Positions 19,486 to 27,337 of a DNA stretch of 42,534 bases are shown here, in pieces. The notes under the pieces were generated by a model. That model was not told the origin of the DNA. It saw only the letters and a list, made by a program, of their open reading frames with translations, and did no database searches. The DNA lies in NCBI RefSeq assembly GCF_015595025.1, contig NZ_JADNRL010000025.1:192787-235320 (forward strand). The letters are read 5' to 3'. The DNA comes from Halomonas sp. KAO (lineage in GTDB: Bacteria > Pseudomonadota > Gammaproteobacteria > Pseudomonadales > Halomonadaceae). Within the stretch, counting starts at the first letter, position 1; each line of letters begins with the position of its first letter. Made by a program: the position numbers and the translations under genes.

Positions 19486-20105
19486 TGGACTATCCGCTGA
19501 TCGTCGATCTGTTTTTCGTGTTGCTGTCCGTTCTGGCGGTGGTCTCCGGCTGGCGGGTGTTCTGCACCGATTCGATGGTACGCGCCTCCTTCTTTCTGCT
19601 GGTGTCGTTCATCGCCGTGGGCCTGATCATGATCCTGCTGGCGGCGCAGTACCTGGGCGTGGCGATGTTCTTCATGATGGCCGTGGAGATGATGGTCATG
19701 GCGCTCTTCATGGTCATGTTCATGATGAACCCGGCGGGACTCAATCCGATGATGATGGTGCATCAGCACCGGTTTGCCATCGTCGCCGGCGCGGTGAGCT
19801 TCGTGGTGCTCGCCGCCGTGGCGCTGCTGGCGGAGTTTCCCGATAGCCCCTTGCCGGCGGATCTCGACCCGGTGACCTCGCTGGGCAACGAGCTGCTCGG
19901 CGATTCAATGCTGATCTTCGAGTCCGCCGGCATCGTGCTGCTGACCACCATGATCGGCGTGGTGGTGCTGTCGAGCCATCGCGGACGCTTTGGGGCCGCC
20001 GAGGAGGGCTCGATGCCGCCGGGACTCGCGCCCGGGGGCGAGCCGGCGGGGATGCCGAAGGAAAGTGACGAGGGCGGTGGTCATCACCATCACCACTGCC
20101 ATTGA
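19485..20105 (+). CDS. nuoJ: NuoJ-like complex I membrane subunit with His-rich tail
   Basis: A 206-residue protein with five predicted membrane segments in NuoJ (ND6) order. The core reads LGVAMFFMMAVEMMVMALF followed by MVMFMMN, in place of the usual EFLAALQVLVYAGAIMVLFLFVVMML type of segment. The YAGA turn, part of the flexible pi-bulge helix, is changed to MAVE and brings a new glutamate. The last 30 residues are hydrophilic and end in HHHHHCH, a plausible metal-binding tail not usual for NuoJ. I chose the ATG at 19485, which overlaps the nuoH stop as TGATG; two in-frame GTGs lie just upstream. Confidence 0.82.
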   Translation: MDYPLIVDLFFVLLSVLAVVSGWRVFCTDSMVRASFFLLVSFIAVGLIMILLAAQYLGVAMFFMMAVEMMVMALFMVMFMMNPAGLNPMMMVHQHRFAIVAGAVSFVVLAAVALLAEFPDSPLPADLDPVTSLGNELLGDSMLIFESAGIVLLTTMIGVVVLSSHRGRFGAAEEGSMPPGLAPGGEPAGMPKESDEGGGHHHHHCH

Positions 20106-20132
20106 TGGGGAGCCGAGCACAAGGAGGCCGAA

Positions 20133-20438
20133 ATGACGCTGACGACTCTACTGTTGCTGGCCGCCGCGCTGATCGGTATCGGCGTTTACGGCGCGCTGTC
20201 CCAGCAGTCCTTCGTGATGCTGATGATGGGCCTCGAGCTGATTCTCAACGGCGTCATGCTCGCCGCCGTGGCCTTCTGGGCCTTGAGCGGTGCCGGGGTG
20301 CCGGAGGGGCAGCTCTTGACCATCGTGGTCATGGCGGTGATGGCCATCGAGATGGCCATGGGCTTCGCCCTGGTAGTGGCGGTGTTTCGCACTAATCAGG
20401 CAGACGTGACCGAGGGCATCACGGAGTTGAAGCACTGA
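20133..20438 (+). CDS. nuoK: NuoK-like complex I membrane subunit
   Basis: The 101-residue protein has three membrane helices and matches NuoK (ND4L) in size. Both proton-path glutamates are kept: one in GLELILNGVML (helix 2) and one in MAVMAIEMAMGFAL (helix 3). AAGGAGG stands five to six bases upstream of the ATG. It is separated from nuoJ by 27 bases, the largest gap in the operon, and overlaps nuoL by one base (TGATG). MrpC antiporter subunits are also homologous, but the neighbours place it in the complex I-like set. Confidence 0.9.
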   Translation: MTLTTLLLLAAALIGIGVYGALSQQSFVMLMMGLELILNGVMLAAVAFWALSGAGVPEGQLLTIVVMAVMAIEMAMGFALVVAVFRTNQADVTEGITELKH

Positions 20439-22387
20439 TGCTGTGGACGCTCGTGCTGTGGCCGCTGCTGGGCGCGCTCCTGCTCTACCCGGGAGGGCAG
20501 CGCCTGGGGCACTTGGGGCTTTCGCTTGCCACGGCGCTTAGCGTACTGGCCACCCTGGTGCTGGCCGGGCTGGCGGTAACGAGCGGCTGGCAGGGCAGCG
20601 TTGCCTGGAGCGAGACACTGGCGCTGACTCTCGAGCTCTCCACCGCCGGTTGTCTCTTCGCCATCATGGTGCCGCTGGTGGCGCTGCCGATCGTCGTCTA
20701 TGCCGGCTTTCATGAGGTGACGCTGGGGGTTGACCAGCGCCGTGTCGAACGCCAGGGACGGCGACTGATGGCGCTGTTGGTGGCCTTCGTCGGCGCCATG
20801 CAGCTGCTGGTGCTGGCGGGTGATCTACTGACGCTGCTGATCGCCTGGGAGCTGGTGGGCCTGTGCTCCTGGGCGCTGATCTCTCATCACTGGGGCAGGG
20901 CGGAGGTAGCCGGGGAGGCGGCCCAGGCCTTCCTGGTCACCCGTTTCGGCGATCTGGGGCTATATATCGCCGCGGCGGCGCTGTTCGCCGGCAGCGGCGG
21001 CTTCGACTACGCCGACCTGGCGGCCCTGGACGGCGGTCTATTGAGTGTCGCGGTGGCCGGCATCCTGCTGGCGGCGGCGGCCAAGTCGGCCCAGGTGCCG
21101 TTCTCCTCCTGGCTGTTCGCCGCCATGGCCGGCCCGGTGCCGGTGTCGGCGCTGCTGCACTCGGCGACCCTGGTGGCGGCGGGCATCTACCTGCTGGCGC
21201 GCCTGCAGCCGGCGCTGTCCGCCGTTGACTGGTTCGCACCGCTGGTCATCGGCCTAGGCCTGACCACCGCCCTGGTCGGTGGCGTGGCGGGCGTCTTCCA
21301 GAATCACGCCAAGAAGCTGCTGGCGGCCTCGACGTCGGCCCAGTACGGCCTGATGTGGGTCGCGGTGGGGGCGGGCTTCCCCATGGTGGCCCTGCTGCAC
21401 TTCGTCGCCCATGCCTTCCTCAAGGCGGGCCTGTTCCTGTCGGCGGGTATCGCCGAGCGCCAGGTCGGCAGCTATCGGCTGCAGGAGATGCGCCAGGGAC
21501 GCCGTTTGCCGGGCATCGCCCTGGCGACCGGAGCGATGAGTCTGGCCCTGGCGGGGATGGTTCCCCTGGGGGCGGCCTGGAGCAAGGAGCGGATCGCCGC
21601 GGCGGCGGGGCAGGAGGCGATCTGGCTGGCGCTGCTCGTGGCCCTGGCCGGAGGCGTGAGCGCGCTCTATGCCACGCGCTTTCAGCTGCTGGCCTATGGG
21701 TGGCCGCCGCGTCATGCGCGCTCGGGGCTACCCCAGGGCCCTCGACCGTCCCTGGCCGAAGGCGGGGCTCTGGTGACGCTGTCCGGGGTGACGCTGCTGC
21801 TCTCGCTCGTCTGGTGGCCCGAGGCCCAGGCCTGGCTCGCCGAGGCCCTGCCCGGGCGCCTGCCGGAGGGCAAGCCCTGGGAACTGATCGTCTCGCTTAC
21901 GCTGGTGGTGCTGGGCATCGCCGCGGGGTTCGTCATGGCGCGTCGCCAGCCTCGCTCGAGCGCCTGGCAGGAGCGCGCCGCCGACTGGTTCGGCCTGCCG
22001 GCGCTGATCCAGGCAGTCGTGCGGGGGTCCTTGATTCTCGGCCGCTGCCTGGCGCGCTTCGACGACCGCATCGTGGACGCCGGGCTGCGTGGCACGACGC
22101 GTCTTGCCCAGTGGCTGGCGCGGCGCCTCCTTTCGCGTTTCGACGATCGGGTCGTGGATGCCGGGCTGCATGGCACGGCGCGCCTTGCCCAGTGGCTGGC
22201 GCGGCGCCATGCCCGAGAGGGCGAGACCCTCTCCGAGGGTGTGCCCGGACTCATGACCCGCCTGAGCGAATGGGGCGGCTACTGGGCGCGCCAGGCCCAG
22301 AGCGGTCAGACCCACCACTATTACGCCGGCATCGCTATCGGCCTCACCCTCTTCCTGATCATTCTGGTGTTAGGAGCCCTGCCATGA
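20438..22387 (+). CDS. nuoL: NuoL-like antiporter-type subunit with duplicated C-terminal helix segment
   Basis: A 649-residue, roughly 16-helix membrane protein. Key translocation residues are kept: Glu in AWELVGLCSWAL (helix 5), Lys in AAAAKSAQVPFSSWL (helix 7), Lys in HAFLKAGLFLSAG, and Lys in AWSKERI where NuoL has SKDEI. The Asp in canonical TWLPDAMAG is Ala here (SWLFAAMAG). After the helix bundle comes the long connecting helix typical of NuoL. It contains a 27-residue tandem repeat (22055-22135 and 22136 onward), each copy starting RFDDR(I/V)VDAGL. A final membrane anchor follows. It overlaps nuoM by ATGA. Confidence 0.92.
   Translation: MLWTLVLWPLLGALLLYPGGQRLGHLGLSLATALSVLATLVLAGLAVTSGWQGSVAWSETLALTLELSTAGCLFAIMVPLVALPIVVYAGFHEVTLGVDQRRVERQGRRLMALLVAFVGAMQLLVLAGDLLTLLIAWELVGLCSWALISHHWGRAEVAGEAAQAFLVTRFGDLGLYIAAAALFAGSGGFDYADLAALDGGLLSVAVAGILLAAAAKSAQVPFSSWLFAAMAGPVPVSALLHSATLVAAGIYLLARLQPALSAVDWFAPLVIGLGLTTALVGGVAGVFQNHAKKLLAASTSAQYGLMWVAVGAGFPMVALLHFVAHAFLKAGLFLSAGIAERQVGSYRLQEMRQGRRLPGIALATGAMSLALAGMVPLGAAWSKERIAAAAGQEAIWLALLVALAGGVSALYATRFQLLAYGWPPRHARSGLPQGPRPSLAEGGALVTLSGVTLLLSLVWWPEAQAWLAEALPGRLPEGKPWELIVSLTLVVLGIAAGFVMARRQPRSSAWQERAADWFGLPALIQAVVRGSLILGRCLARFDDRIVDAGLRGTTRLAQWLARRLLSRFDDRVVDAGLHGTARLAQWLARRHAREGETLSEGVPGLMTRLSEWGGYWARQAQSGQTHHYYAGIAIGLTLFLIILVLGALP
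22055..22209 (+). repeat. 81-bp tandem repeat inside nuoL
   Basis: Two copies with an 81-bp period begin at 22055 and 22136. Both encode RFDDR, VDAGL and RLAQWLARR in the same spacing. They fall in the stretch between the last bundle helix and the C-terminal anchor, and they keep the frame. Confidence 0.85.
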
Positions 22388-23871
22388 CGCTGACCCTCGC
22401 CTGGATCCTGCCCCTGGTGGGTGCCATCGCGCTCGCCGCCTTCCCGCGCTGGAGCGAGGCGCGAGCGCGTCAGTGGGCGGCGATGATGGCCGCGCTGTCG
22501 CTGCTGGCGCTGGTAATCGCCTGGATCGGCTTCGATCCGGCGGGGCCGCTGTTCCAGCATGTCGTCGAGCTGCGCTGGGTGCCGAGCCTCGGCGTGGCCT
22601 ACCGGGTCGGCGTCGACGGCATCGCCCTGGCGGTGGCGACCATGAGCGCACTGCTGTTCGTCGCCGCCATCGTCTACCCCGTGGATACCCTGGGCCAGCC
22701 CCGCCAGTACTATGCCTGGCTGCTGTTCCTGGAGGCGGTCTCCCTGGGCGTCTTCCTGACCCTGGACCTGCTGCTCTTCTACGTGTTCTTCGATCTGTCC
22801 CTGGTGGGCATGTTCTTCCTTATCGGCCGCTGGGGCCACGGCACGCCCCAGGTCTCGGCGCTCAAGTTCTTCCTCTACACCTTCGCCGGCTCGCTGCTGC
22901 TGCTGCTGGCGATCATCGGCCTCTATCTGTCGGTGGAGCCGCACAGCTTCGATATGCGGGTACTGATCGAGCAGCAGCCTCTGGCGGGCACCGGGCTCTA
23001 CGCGGGGCTGGTGTTCCTGGCGCTGATGCTGGGGCTCGCCATCAAGACGCCGCTGGTGCCGCTGCACACCTGGCTGCCCCAGGCCCATGTCGATGCGCCG
23101 GGGCCGGCCTCGGCGATCCTCGCCGGGGTGCTGCTCAAGATGGGGACCTACGGCATGGTGCGCCTTCCCTTCGCCATGATGCAGGAGACCTTCGCCGACC
23201 ATTCGCTGACGGTAGGTATCGTCGCCCTGGTGGCGATCCTCTACGGCGCCCTGGTGGCGCTGGGCCAGAGCAATCTCAAGCGGCGCATCGCCTACACCTC
23301 GATCAACCACATGGGCTACACGGTGCTGGGGATCGCCGTGGCGGCGGCAATGTTTTCCGATAACCTGGCCGCGCGCCAGCTGGCCCTGACCGGGGCGACG
23401 GTGGAGATGGTCGCCCATGGCCTCATCACCGGGGCGCTGTTCCTGATCTGCGGCTCCTTCTGGCAGCGCAACGGCGACTATGCCCTCGATCACTACGGTG
23501 GCCTGGCCCATCGGGCGCCGCTGCTTACCGGCTTCACGGTGCTGGCGGCCTTCGCCAGCCTGGGCATGCCGGGACTGGCCGGCTTCGTCGCCGAGTTCCA
23601 GGTGTTCGCCGGCACCTTCGCCGTCTATCCCTGGCTGACGGTGCTCGGCGTGCTGGGCATCCTGATCACCGCGGCGCTGTTCCTGGACCTGCTGCGCCGG
23701 CTGTTCTTCGGCCGCCTGCCCTCCCACCTGGGCGGCTTCAAGGATCTGGCGCGCGCCGAGTGGGGGGTGCTCGCCGTGCTCTCCGCGGGCATCCTGGTGA
23801 TCGGTATCTCTCCGCGTTTCCTGCTGACGCTGATCGAGGCCTCGAACGCGCTGCTGCTGGGAGGTCGCTGA
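22384..23871 (+). CDS. nuoM: NuoM-like antiporter-type subunit
   Basis: A 495-residue membrane protein with about 14 helices. The helix-5 acid is Asp rather than Glu (FYVFFDLSLVGMFFLIG against FYVFFELMLIPM in usual NuoM). The helix-7 Lys (LAIKTPLVPLHTWLPQAHVD), the helix-8 Lys (GVLLKMGTYGMVR) and the Glu in FVAEFQVFAG are all present. It resembles a normal NuoM more closely than the quinone-facing subunits of this operon resemble theirs. Start ATG overlaps nuoL by 4 bases. Its stop overlaps the nuoN start by one base. Confidence 0.93.
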   Translation: MTLTLAWILPLVGAIALAAFPRWSEARARQWAAMMAALSLLALVIAWIGFDPAGPLFQHVVELRWVPSLGVAYRVGVDGIALAVATMSALLFVAAIVYPVDTLGQPRQYYAWLLFLEAVSLGVFLTLDLLLFYVFFDLSLVGMFFLIGRWGHGTPQVSALKFFLYTFAGSLLLLLAIIGLYLSVEPHSFDMRVLIEQQPLAGTGLYAGLVFLALMLGLAIKTPLVPLHTWLPQAHVDAPGPASAILAGVLLKMGTYGMVRLPFAMMQETFADHSLTVGIVALVAILYGALVALGQSNLKRRIAYTSINHMGYTVLGIAVAAAMFSDNLAARQLALTGATVEMVAHGLITGALFLICGSFWQRNGDYALDHYGGLAHRAPLLTGFTVLAAFASLGMPGLAGFVAEFQVFAGTFAVYPWLTVLGVLGILITAALFLDLLRRLFFGRLPSHLGGFKDLARAEWGVLAVLSAGILVIGISPRFLLTLIEASNALLLGGR

Positions 23872-25283
23872 TGCCCATCGGTGACCTGGCACCGGAAATC
23901 GCCCTGCTCCTCGGCGCGGTGATCATCGTGCTGTACGCCGCCTTCGCGCCCCACGAACGCCAGGGCTGGGCCGCCGGACTGGCCCTGGTCGCCCTGGCGC
24001 TGGCCGGCATCCTGAGCGTGCTGCAATGGCCGCCGCCGCCGGCGCTGACCTTCTCCGGCGTCTGGGCGCTGGACACGGCGGCGGTGGCCGCCAAGCTGCT
24101 GGTGCTGCTGGCCGGCGCCATCGCCGTGGCGCTGTCGCCGGACTGGATGCGCAGCGACCGGCGCCACGGGGAGTACTATGCGCTGTGCCTGTTCACCCTG
24201 CTCGGCGTGATCATGATGGCCTCGGCCCACGACAGCATGGAGCTGGTGGTGGGCATCCTACTCTCGTCCACCGCCAGCTACCCGCTGGTGGCCTACCATC
24301 GCGGCTTCAAGCCGGCCCTAGAAGCGGCCATGAAGTACTTCCTGATCGGCGCGTTGACCAACTCGCTGCTGGTGGTCGGCGTGGTGCTGCTGTTCGGGCT
24401 GGTGGGCGACACCGACTATGCGCGCACGGCTCAGGTGCTGGCGGCGTCTCCCGATGCGGCGCCGCTGGCACTGAGCGTGGCGGTGGCCTGCATCGTGCTG
24501 GGGCTGACCTTCAAGCTGGCGGCCTTTCCCGGCCATGCCTGGATGCCGGATGTCGCCCAGGGCGCCCCGGCGCCCATCGCCGCGCTGCTCACCGTGGCGC
24601 CCAAGGTCGGCGCCGCCGTGGCTCTGGCGCGCTTCGTCAGTCTGCTGCCGGCGAGTCAATGGTGGCCGGCCATCGTCGCCCTGATCGCCGTGGTGACCAT
24701 GACCCTGGGCAATCTGGCGGCGCTCAGGCAGACCGATGTGCGCCGACTGCTGGGCTGGTCCTCGGTCTCCCAGTCCGGCTATGCGCTGATGGCAGTGGTG
24801 GTGATCGGCGTCGAGCCCCAGGCGCTGGCGGCGTTGCTGGCTTTCCTGGCGGCCTATCTTGTCGCCAACCTCGCCGCCTTCGCCGTGGTGACCCATCTGC
24901 GCGGACGCACGGCCCTCGAGGACTACCAAGGCCTGGGCCGCGCCCAGCCGATCGCCACGGCGATACTGATCCTGGCGTTGCTGTCGCTGACGGGCATCCC
25001 GCCGCTGGTGGGCTTCTTCGGCAAGTTCCTGCTGTTCAAGGTGACCATCGCCGGCGGCTATACCTGGCTTGCCGTGGTGGCCGTGGTCAATACCGTGCTG
25101 TCGCTGTTCTACTACCTGAGGGTGATCGCGGTCACCATGTTCAAGCCCCTGGAAGGCGAGGTGCACGTGCTGGGTAGCGGGTCCTGGCTGGCGCTACTGG
25201 CCAGCGGCGTACTGCTCATCGCGGCGAGCCTGGGTGCGGAGGCCGGGCTGGGGCTGGCGTCCGCACTGCGTTTTGTCTCCTAG
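23871..25283 (+). CDS. nuoN: NuoN-like antiporter-type subunit
   Basis: A 470-residue membrane protein, last gene of the operon. NuoN landmarks are LTFKLAAFPGHAWMPDVAQG (helix-7 Lys), VAPKVGAAVAL (helix-8 Lys) and GFFGKFLLFK (helix-12 Lys). The helix-5 Glu of canonical GLELLSL appears to be lost: the aligned stretch reads VVGILLSST. The start at 23871 (MPIGDLAPEIALL) is fixed by a TGATG junction with nuoM. The frame is open upstream, but only within nuoM. The AEC permease gene converges on it from 18 bases away with no clear terminator between. Confidence 0.9.
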   Translation: MPIGDLAPEIALLLGAVIIVLYAAFAPHERQGWAAGLALVALALAGILSVLQWPPPPALTFSGVWALDTAAVAAKLLVLLAGAIAVALSPDWMRSDRRHGEYYALCLFTLLGVIMMASAHDSMELVVGILLSSTASYPLVAYHRGFKPALEAAMKYFLIGALTNSLLVVGVVLLFGLVGDTDYARTAQVLAASPDAAPLALSVAVACIVLGLTFKLAAFPGHAWMPDVAQGAPAPIAALLTVAPKVGAAVALARFVSLLPASQWWPAIVALIAVVTMTLGNLAALRQTDVRRLLGWSSVSQSGYALMAVVVIGVEPQALAALLAFLAAYLVANLAAFAVVTHLRGRTALEDYQGLGRAQPIATAILILALLSLTGIPPLVGFFGKFLLFKVTIAGGYTWLAVVAVVNTVLSLFYYLRVIAVTMFKPLEGEVHVLGSGSWLALLASGVLLIAASLGAEAGLGLASALRFVS

Positions 25284-25301
25284 ACTCGACGCACCGCCCC
25301 G

Positions 25302-26237
25302 TCAGAGCCCGGTCAGGCGCATCATCAGTGTCAGGTAGAGCGGTATCAGCAGCGGCGCGGCCAGGGTGGTGATCAGCACCGCCTGGGCGCCCTTGCCCGG
25401 GGCGATGCCCAGCTCCATGGCCACCACCACCACGTTGGCGGCCATGGGTACCACCCCCAGCAGCAGCATGGCCATGGCCAGTTCCCGCGAGAGCGGCGTG
25501 ATGGCCTGGAGCAGCAGCACCGCGCCCAGCGCCAGCAGCGGCCAGAGCACGCAACGGATCGCCACGCAGGCCCCGATAAAGCGACCATCCAGCTCGCGAA
25601 TGCTGACCCTGCCCAGCGTCATGCCGATGATCATCATGCCCAGCAGGGTGTAGGTGGCGGGAAATACCGCCAGCCCCTCCATGGCGGTCGCCGGTATCGT
25701 CAGGCCCAGGCCGCTGACCACCAGTGCCGCCAGGAAGGCGTAGATCAGCGGCAGCCGCACGATCTTGGCCAGGCTCTCGGCGACCGAGAACTGCCCCCGG
25801 GCGCTGAGGTAGAAGCCCACCGTGAACTCGTAGAGGGTGATGCCCAGCACGCAGAACAGGTAGAGGGTGATCCCCTCCGGTGGCAGCAGCACCAGGGCCA
25901 CCGGCAGGCCGAAGTAGCCGGTGTTGCCGGTGCCGGCGGAGAAGGCCAGCAGGGCGCTCTCCTGGGGGGCAAAGCCGTGCCGGATCAGGCGGTGCACCAG
26001 CAGGGCGAGCAGGCTGGCGGTGACGAAGGCGGCCAGGGTCAACAGCAGGAAGCTGGGCGTGGGGCCGCCCTGAACCAGGCCGCGAAAGAAGGTCAGGGGT
26101 GCCACCAGGTAGATCAGCAGGGTCGCGATGGGGCGTGGGTCCACCGCCAGCCGGCGAGCGGCCAGCCAGCCCAGGGCGACATAGCTCAACAGTATCCACA
26201 ATGGGCCCATCAGGGCGCTGGGGTCGATGGCGTGCAT
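25302..26237 (-). CDS. AEC family (auxin efflux carrier / malonate-malate type) permease
   Basis: A 311-residue inner-membrane protein with about ten hydrophobic segments in two halves. AEC signatures include GTGNTGYFGLPVALVLL and the second-half core GMMIIGMTLGRVS. Bacterial relatives transport dicarboxylates such as malate or malonate, or other organic anions; the substrate is not known. It converges on nuoN. A damaged copy of its 3' part lies 9 kb upstream at 16374-16617 in the same orientation. The ATG at 26237 is chosen as the first start in frame with a normal family N-terminus. Confidence 0.85.
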   Translation of the reverse strand: MHAIDPSALMGPLWILLSYVALGWLAARRLAVDPRPIATLLIYLVAPLTFFRGLVQGGPTPSFLLLTLAAFVTASLLALLVHRLIRHGFAPQESALLAFSAGTGNTGYFGLPVALVLLPPEGITLYLFCVLGITLYEFTVGFYLSARGQFSVAESLAKIVRLPLIYAFLAALVVSGLGLTIPATAMEGLAVFPATYTLLGMMIIGMTLGRVSIRELDGRFIGACVAIRCVLWPLLALGAVLLLQAITPLSRELAMAMLLLGVVPMAANVVVVAMELGIAPGKGAQAVLITTLAAPLLIPLYLTLMMRLTGL

Positions 26238-26400
26238 GCAAAATCCTTGTCTGATGACTCCGGGGCATCATGATGCCCGTGGCGCTGGCCGGGGGCCAAC
26301 TTGAATGAAATCGATATGAGGCCACGAATCTTTCATTGGTGGGTCGGGTAACGACTCGTCACAATGGACACATCATGCAGACGCTTCATGAGGAGATCCG

Positions 26401-27243
26401 ATGAGCACGCAGCAGCACCCACTGGGTATCAGCTTCGAATTCTTCCCGCCCAACACCGCGGCCGGTCGCGAGAAGCTGGTCGGTGTGCGCGACGCTCTGG
26501 CCGAGCGTGGGCCGCGCTTCTTCTCGGTGACCTATGGCGCCGGGGGGTCCACCCAGGACCGTACCCTGAATACCGTGCGCCAGGTACGTGAGGCGGGCAT
26601 CACCACCGCGCCCCACCTCTCCTGCATCGGTAGCGAGAAGGGGCAGCTGCGCGAGCTGCTGGCCCGCTACCGGGAGGAGGGCATCGAAAGCCTGGTGGCC
26701 CTGCGGGGTGACCTGCCCTCGGGCATGGGCGGCGTCGGTGAATTCCGCTATGCCAATGAGCTCGTCGAGTTTATCCGCGAGGAGAGCGGTGATCACTTCG
26801 AGATCGCCGTGGCCGCCTATCCCGAGTCGCACCCCCAGGCCCCCAGCCTGGCGCTGGATGTCGAGAACTTCGCGCGCAAGGTGAAGGCCGGTGCCAACCT
26901 CGCCATTACCCAGTACTTCTTCAATGCCGATGCCTACTTCCACTTCGTGGAGCGGGCCCAGGCCCTGGGGGTCGATACGCCTATCATCCCGGGGATCATG
27001 CCGATCACCAACTACACCAAGCTGGCGCGCTTCTCCGATGCCTGCGGCGCCGAGATTCCGCGCTGGATGCGCAAGCAGCTGGAGGCCTACGGCGATGACA
27101 GCGAGTCGATTGCCGCCTTCGGTGAAGAGGTGATCTCACGCCTCTGTCAGCGGCTGCTCGATGGGGGCGCGCCAGGCCTTCACTTCTACACCCTCAACCA
27201 GGCCGCCCCGAGCCTGAAGATTGTGGACAATATCGTCGGCTGA
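26401..27243 (+). CDS. metF: 5,10-methylenetetrahydrofolate reductase
   Basis: The 280-residue FAD enzyme reduces methylene-tetrahydrofolate to methyl-tetrahydrofolate, the methyl donor for methionine synthesis. The TIM-barrel landmarks are SFEFFPPNTAAGREKL (with the catalytic Glu), FSVTYGAGGSTQDRT, ALRGDLPSG, and the FAD/folate segment ITQYFFNADAYFHF. ATGAGGAG lies just upstream of the ATG. The 163 bases before it hold only a promoter region, with no gene. With metK and ahcY it makes the third methyl-cycle gene in the window, set apart from them by the transporter and complex I-like block. Confidence 0.97.
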   Translation: MSTQQHPLGISFEFFPPNTAAGREKLVGVRDALAERGPRFFSVTYGAGGSTQDRTLNTVRQVREAGITTAPHLSCIGSEKGQLRELLARYREEGIESLVALRGDLPSGMGGVGEFRYANELVEFIREESGDHFEIAVAAYPESHPQAPSLALDVENFARKVKAGANLAITQYFFNADAYFHFVERAQALGVDTPIIPGIMPITNYTKLARFSDACGAEIPRWMRKQLEAYGDDSESIAAFGEEVISRLCQRLLDGGAPGLHFYTLNQAAPSLKIVDNIVG

Positions 27244-27285
27244 GGCCGGCAGTGCCTGCCCTGGATTCTCGGCCAGGGAACGCAG

Positions 27286-27313
27286 AAGGGCCCCGCCATC
27301 CGGCGGGGCCCTT
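27286..27313. terminator. Bidirectional hairpin between metF and the TRAP permease
   Basis: A perfect 12-bp stem (AAGGGCCCCGCC, 27286-27297, with GGCGGGGCCCTT, 27302-27313) closes a 4-base loop between two convergent genes. The A/T ends of the stem can act on either strand. Confidence 0.75.
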
Positions 27314-27337
27314 CGCGTGGTGGGTGACGGTGAGGCG

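Noticed and set aside
16899..25283. Reading the nuo-like operon as an ordinary NADH:quinone oxidoreductase
   Set aside because: There is no NuoC, E, F, G or I, the NuoB/D part lacks N2 cysteines and quinone-site histidines, and NuoH lacks the acidic loop.
16899..25283. Reading the operon as an Mrp-type Na+/H+ antiporter or a group 4 hydrogenase
   Set aside because: Mrp has no NuoA, NuoH or NuoB/D-like subunits, and the hydrogenase option fails because no NiFe-binding CxxC pairs exist in the NuoD-like part.
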